From: Pipra filicauda
Lineage: Eukaryota; Chordata; Aves; Passeriformes; Pipridae
DNA length: 64,000 nucleotides
Assembly (NCBI RefSeq): GCF_003945595.2
Contig: NW_024104377.1
Span: forward strand, 868,001-932,000
Direction of reading: 5' to 3'
Every line of letters begins with the position of its first letter. Within the stretch, counting starts at the first letter, position 1. The position numbers were made by a program, and so were the translations under genes. Shown piece after piece: positions 59,033-64,000 of this stretch. The notes under the pieces were generated by a model. That model did no database searches, had not been told where the DNA came from, and saw only the letters and a list, made by a program, of their open reading frames with translations.

Positions 59033-60740
59033 GATCTAAAGCAGAAACTTTATCAGAAATAATATAAGAAATGAAAATGAACAAAATCTAGTGTTGATAT
59101 ACATTTAGACTGAGAATTTTTTCAAGAAATCATATTTTTAAAGAATTGAATGTTACATAGGAATACATAGCATCACTTGGTTAGGTATTTTAAAACATTT
59201 CAGAGATGGGTATTCTTAGAATGTGAAGCAATTTTGTTGCCATTAGCAGTATAATGCACTAATACCTGCTTTAATTTGAGAGTGTGATCGAGTTCTCTAT
59301 AAAACAGGGTTAATTGCTGGCTGATACTTATTTCATTCAGTATGCATACAACATAAACATTGCAATCAGTGAGAATCAGTAAGTTTGAAAGTGCTGAAAT
59401 CTCAAAAATCACAAACATGGAAAGGAAATACTTGGTTTTCATAATTCTGAAGGTGTTATAATTTTTTTAGAAACAGATATTGATTCCCTAAGCTTTTTAA
59501 TTCCTCCTTTTTTCACTTAATGTAGGTAGGTACAGTAGAGTGTAAGTGGGATGGTGATCAGAATGAAATTGCTTCTTATTCCGTTCCCCCAGATACCCTC
59601 TTACTTTAATCAAGGTGGCAAGTTTAATGAAATACTTGATTTCTTGAAAAAACTACATTATTCACAGTGATTCTGGCTGGCAAAGCAGCAACGTCATGGC
59701 ATTCACCAATCCCTTCAGTGGGTAAAAAAGTCTGCCTCATTTGTTTTTGTGTTCACTCTTATATAGGGCCCTGGAGATGGGACTGGGCCACAAAGGAAAA
59801 AGGGTGCAGCATGGATGAGACGTGCTTCTTACTCAAACCCAGTAGAAATCAGTTTAAGCTAATACAGCCTGAGGCTGTGCTTTTTATTATGCAGCTTTCC
59901 GTTCACCTAACCTAGCACAGTGAAGGTAAAGGAGTGTTTCTGGGAGCACAGGAGGTTTAGTTGCACTGGCGAGTGACCTGTCACTGCCAGACTCCTGGAG
60001 CTGCGGAGCACAGCCACAGGCTGTCACATACCTGCCCACAGTGTTCAGCTGGGGTTTGTGTCATGGCTTGTCGTACCAGCTCATAGGTCCTGTTCAAGTT
60101 TAAAAGCTTCCACCTTCTAACTCACCACCTCTCAGCAATAGAGACACTTCAGTGAGTGAATTCATTTGTAATTGATCCAGACTGAGTGTTCGCTATTAGT
60201 CAGTTGCTTAGTCTCGCCTATTTTTTTTTTTAAGATAAGCTGGGGTACATGCTGCTAATTTAATAGTTAACTCACAGAGTCGACAAAATAAGTTGTCTTT
60301 GGATTGCAGTCTCCTGTGTGTAGTCAGCAAGAGAAGACACAATAACAGTGGTAATGTAATCCAAAGGGATATTGAGCCTTTATTTTAAATTTGTAAATAC
60401 TACAACTGTTGTGAAAACTTCATTTGAAGTTGGAATGGGCAAAAACCCACACTCTTGGGCACATTGTAGTAACATTGGTCACTTGCGATACCTATAGCAT
60501 ATGGAAGTGTTAGATCAGTTACTGTGTGGTACATCACATCTTGCTCTTCTAAAAAGAAATTTAGAAAGTGTTTTTGGAACTGTTATATGGAACTTCTATC
60601 ATTGGGGGTTTTTTTGTTTGATTGAGGTTTTTTTTTACAGCTTCGTTTTATTCATGTACTCATCAGGTTAAACAGTTATCTTAAAATGCCAGTAATTGTT
60701 TGAACGCTGGTCTGTAAATAAAACATGAACTTAATATTTT
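59033..60740 (+). other. ZBTB14: ZBTB14 3' UTR (probable)
   Basis: AT-rich sequence after the stop with no supported coding frame. The first clear poly(A) signal is AATAAA at 60717-60722 in GTCTGTAAATAAAACATG, giving a UTR of about 1.7 kb. Further AATAAA hexamers downstream (for example near 61443 and 63802) could extend it. The end is inferred. Confidence 0.65.
60717..60722 (+). terminator. ZBTB14: Probable ZBTB14 poly(A) signal
   Basis: Canonical AATAAA about 1.69 kb after the stop codon, in T-rich surroundings. Confidence 0.55.
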
Positions 60741-63700
60741 AGAAAATGTAAACTTCGGACCTTTACCAATATATTTTTTTAAAATGTTGCTTCATTTTAC
60801 ATTCAGTAATATTAGTTTGTAAACAAACTATACATTTTGTACCTGTGCAACATCAGAGGATGTGTATTCATTGCATTTTATTGGTTCTCTTGAGGAACAT
60901 GATAAATGACCATTGTTAAAATGTTTTACTGTATATGATCATAGATATAAAGATAGTAGGTCCAAAATAGGATCTACGTTTTTTTTCTAAATATATTAGT
61001 TGTGCTATGTTTTCTTATCTAAAATTGCGTTCACTTTTTTTCTAGATTAAATTGGGGTTGATAAGAACGTACAAAACAGATCTGTTGTAATAAGAGTTCA
61101 AAAGTGTAAAATGTGAAGAAAGTAAATTTGCTCTAGGTCTACTATGAAAAGTGCAAGAAGCAATGAGCTTAAATTACAGCAGTAAACATTTACATTAAAA
61201 AAAAAAAAATCTTTTAAAGGGTTTAATGCCTGGGGAAACATTGCAATCTCCACTAGTGGTGACATTCAAAAATGGGTTAGACAAACATATGTTAGGAATG
61301 GTTTAAATATGATTAATTCTGCTTTGAAGCTGAGGGATAAGCTGAATACCTCTCAAGAACAGCTTCATTGGTTTGTTGTTGGGGGGAGGAGGGGGTTGGT
61401 TTTTTTTGGTTGGTTGGTTGGTTAGTTGGTTTTTTGGAAAGTAATAAATTAAAATGGATCTCATGGGACAGCAGGCACTTAAGTAGAAAGACAGAGCTCA
61501 AGTCTTACGGTTAAAAGAATATTGCCCCCTGACTTTCGAGCACAGTCAGGCTGTGAATTTGAAATTGTTGTAGAAAAACAGGCTTGCATTAAAAGACTCA
61601 CTACCAAAAGTGTAATAACATTCTGTGTTACATCAGAGTAAATTCTGCTATTGCTAAAGCTTATGGCCGGAAAAGTTAACAGCTATAAGGACTGTGTGAT
61701 GTTTGTAGCTTTTAAAAGCTGGGACAGATTGATATTATACATAATCTAATACAGAAGTGTGCAGAGGCATGAACAAATGTTATTGTTGCATGTTCCTTGG
61801 AAAAGTATAAACACCTTATGTGAGACTTGGTCTTAACAGTCTATGACAGGATCAAATTAAATGAAGTCAATTGAATTGCCTCCATGTCAAAGGTTTTGAA
61901 AGGGGCCTCGGCCTCCTGCTAGTTTTTAGGTGCTTAAGTGTCAGAAGACTGGTTAGCTGACAATACTGGTTAAGAAGGCAAAGGCTCCATTATATTTCTG
62001 AAGTTGATTGAAAATTTTATTGGCAATTCCTACTACCACCGTCTGTTTTAAGGATGTAAAATTACCTTATTTTTTCTTTTTTTGAAAACCAATGGATAAT
62101 TGTTTTTCTCCCCGGTTGTTTTTACTCAAGGCAGAGAGAAGGCCTAGAATACTTAAGTTTAAAGTTTTGGAAGAGGTTTCAGAAAGAAGGTGTGGATGTA
62201 ACCTTAGCTGTATATAGATTATTGTTAATGTGTTCTAAATTAACCTGTTTGTTGTGTATGTTCTGAAGGGAGGTTCACTTATATATTGTGGGGATCTGTC
62301 TGTGAAGTTCAGATAAATCTGTCTTCATCTTAAGACACTACTGCTTCTGTCTCTCTCATCTGTGCCAGAAGACATCGTGTATAAAAGCAGGTGTGCGTCA
62401 GCTCCGAGCCACCGAGGTTTTCCAGCCTGATAAACAGTAAGCTGTAAACCATATTGATTGAGTAATGGGCAAATTTTTATTTTTGCTTTTACAAGGATGG
62501 CATGGCAGCTTCTTTCAGAGTTTATGAGACAGTGGATGAGATTCTCTCTGACTAAAGGGAATTTTGCTGTTGACTGTATTGGGACCAGACTAGTCTAACA
62601 TTCCTTAAAAGTTTTCGAAGAGCAGGCAAGTTAGCTAATTGGTGTGCATGCAGGAATGACAGAATGCTGTAGAAAATAGATGGCTAAAATAACATTGAAT
62701 ATGGATTACTTTTTTCTCCAAATTAAGTAGCAAAAATATTACGTATAGAATTAGTCCTGAACGTACACTTGTCAGTCTGTGGTTTATGAGATCAGAGTCA
62801 GTTATGTCTCTAATATACGTAGGATAGCAAACACTTGGTTACTCTCTTTGGCTGACACTGAACCTCCATCCATCTTATGATGTTGCGTGACCATGTGGCT
62901 TCAATGGAGCCCTCTGTGTATGGGAATTAAGTATATGAATAGGTGTTGTGTAAGCAGGGCTTACATGTATACAATGCAGCAACATGTTAGTTGATGTGAA
63001 ATGAGCTTCTTTTGGCGATTGTCTTGTGTAAGGTCAGCACCAGGTGAGACACTAAAGCACAATCGTCTCAGCTGCAAAAAGATCTAAATATAAGGAAGTA
63101 TAATAATTTAATTAAAAGGCTTTGCACTTAAAAGACTAACTTAGAGTGAAAAGAAATATTTGAAATAAGAACTTTGTTATTCTGTGATTTTAACTGGGTG
63201 TTCTTAAAATAGCTTGGTTTTTTTGTTTGAGTTTTGTTTCGGGGTTTTTTTAAGAGAAAAAGGAACAAAAGTAACACATTTTATCCTCTGGTATCTGCTT
63301 AATTTCTGATCCTAATTGTGTTAGCCATAGGTATGCTGCTGATTATTTGGCACAACTTAGTTCAGAAACTAAATGTTCAGGAAGAATACCTTTCAGCCCT
63401 TCTCCACTCCCCACCCCTTCTTTTACACAGTGTTCATTTATCAATAGTTAAAAAAATAACAGAAAATGAAGCAACTCACAGTTGAGTGAGTACTTCTGGT
63501 TTTATTTTTCTGCTTAATTCTTTTAGAAAGATTTAGACCTGGAGATTAGAGTATTAGAGGTCAGTTTGTGAAAGGAAATGCGTCATACTCACTTCGGTAG
63601 CGAACGTGTGGATCAGTTTCTGTTTGTTTCTGTTTGTTCATATAAGCTACAAAATACTAAATACTTTGCAAAGTCTTGCCATTTAGGTACCAAAATGAGT

Positions 63701-64000
63701 TCTTTTGAAGATCAGGCCCCAGTTTTCTAATGTAGAGATAACTTTCGTTATTCCATTAAGTAAGAATACTTAAAATTAATAGAGTCTGTGTGAGATACAG
63801 AATAAAATATCTGATTATATCAGAAAGTCTACCCTAAGGTTAGAGTATATTTTTAGGGACAGATTATCTTTTATTAAGTATTTTATAAATTCAGACACCT
63901 CTAGGCTTACAGAAAGGACAAAGCATTTATGCAGGAGAGTACATCTGCTTACAACAGATGACTTTTCTGAATGTAAACATTTGCAGATTGATACAGAACA
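60741..64000. other. Sequence downstream of ZBTB14
   Basis: About 3.3 kb without a supported gene. It contains an old CR1-like 3' end (61216-61366), followed by a TTGG-rich stretch (about 61397-61435). The window ends in this AT-rich sequence. Part of it may belong to a longer ZBTB14 3' UTR. Confidence 0.6.
61216..61366 (+). mobile_element. Ancient CR1/L3-like LINE 3' end
   Basis: CACTAGTGGTGACATTCAAA, ATGGGTTAGACAAACATATG and TTAGGAATGGTTTAAATATG match, in order, the familiar 3' region of old amniote CR1-like elements. A weak trace continues into GATAAGCTGAATACCTCTCA. It looks like the same old family as the antisense copy at 47345. Confidence 0.75.

Overview
The window is vertebrate nuclear DNA, almost certainly from a bird. 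CR1 LINE 3' ends (some with the ATTCTATG-type tail), solo LTRs of the avian ERVL kind, and short introns in conserved vertebrate genes all point that way. I cannot name the species. Two protein-coding genes lie head to tail on the + strand: the 3' half of EPB41L3 (band 4.1-like protein 3, 4.1B) and all of ZBTB14 (ZF5 / ZFP161). This is the same order as on human chromosome 18p11.

Region 1 (1 to about 25,020) is EPB41L3 from just after its FERM-adjacent domain to its 3' end. I placed exon edges by splice sites, reading phase and remembered similarity to mammalian 4.1B. The recognised coding exons are 1335-1555, 4974-5540 (a large cassette with a strongly hydrophobic segment), 9618-9671, 11563-11598, 11765-11830 (counterpart of 4.1R exon 16), 12306-12497 (spectrin-actin-binding core), 18446-18568, 19074-19466, 20496-20624, 21062-21160, 22241-22321 and 22588-22698 (stop). 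A non-coding last exon starts at 23943. Three further phase-0 candidate exons (15837-15911, 16331-16432, 17192-17920) sit in the U3 part of the gene. They would add up to about 300 residues that I do not recognise from mammalian isoforms.

Region 2 (about 25,020 to 54,530) is a 29-kb intergenic desert with no convincing host gene. It holds two well-bounded solo LTRs (28538-29652, target-site duplication ACTTA; 52841-54001, duplication CACAG), a probable compact LTR (35976-36312, duplication ACTGT), an eroded LTR (about 44935-45421), CR1 fragments, a short MITE-like palindrome, and the uninterrupted C-terminal part of a LINE reverse-transcriptase ORF (43211-43888).

Region 3 (54,600 to 64,000) is ZBTB14. 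It has a 1.4-kb CpG island with a likely first-exon donor at 55255, an 81-base exon whose last three bases are the start codon (57281-57283), and one large coding exon (57689-59032) with a BTB domain and five C2H2 fingers. A 3' UTR of about 1.7 kb follows. The CpG island is rich in GCGCGC runs, the kind of sequence ZF5 is known to bind, so autoregulation is plausible.

The two genes do not form a pathway. EPB41L3 is a membrane-cytoskeleton scaffold and ZBTB14 a nuclear transcription factor; they are conserved neighbours. I found no tRNA, rRNA, CRISPR or prokaryotic features.
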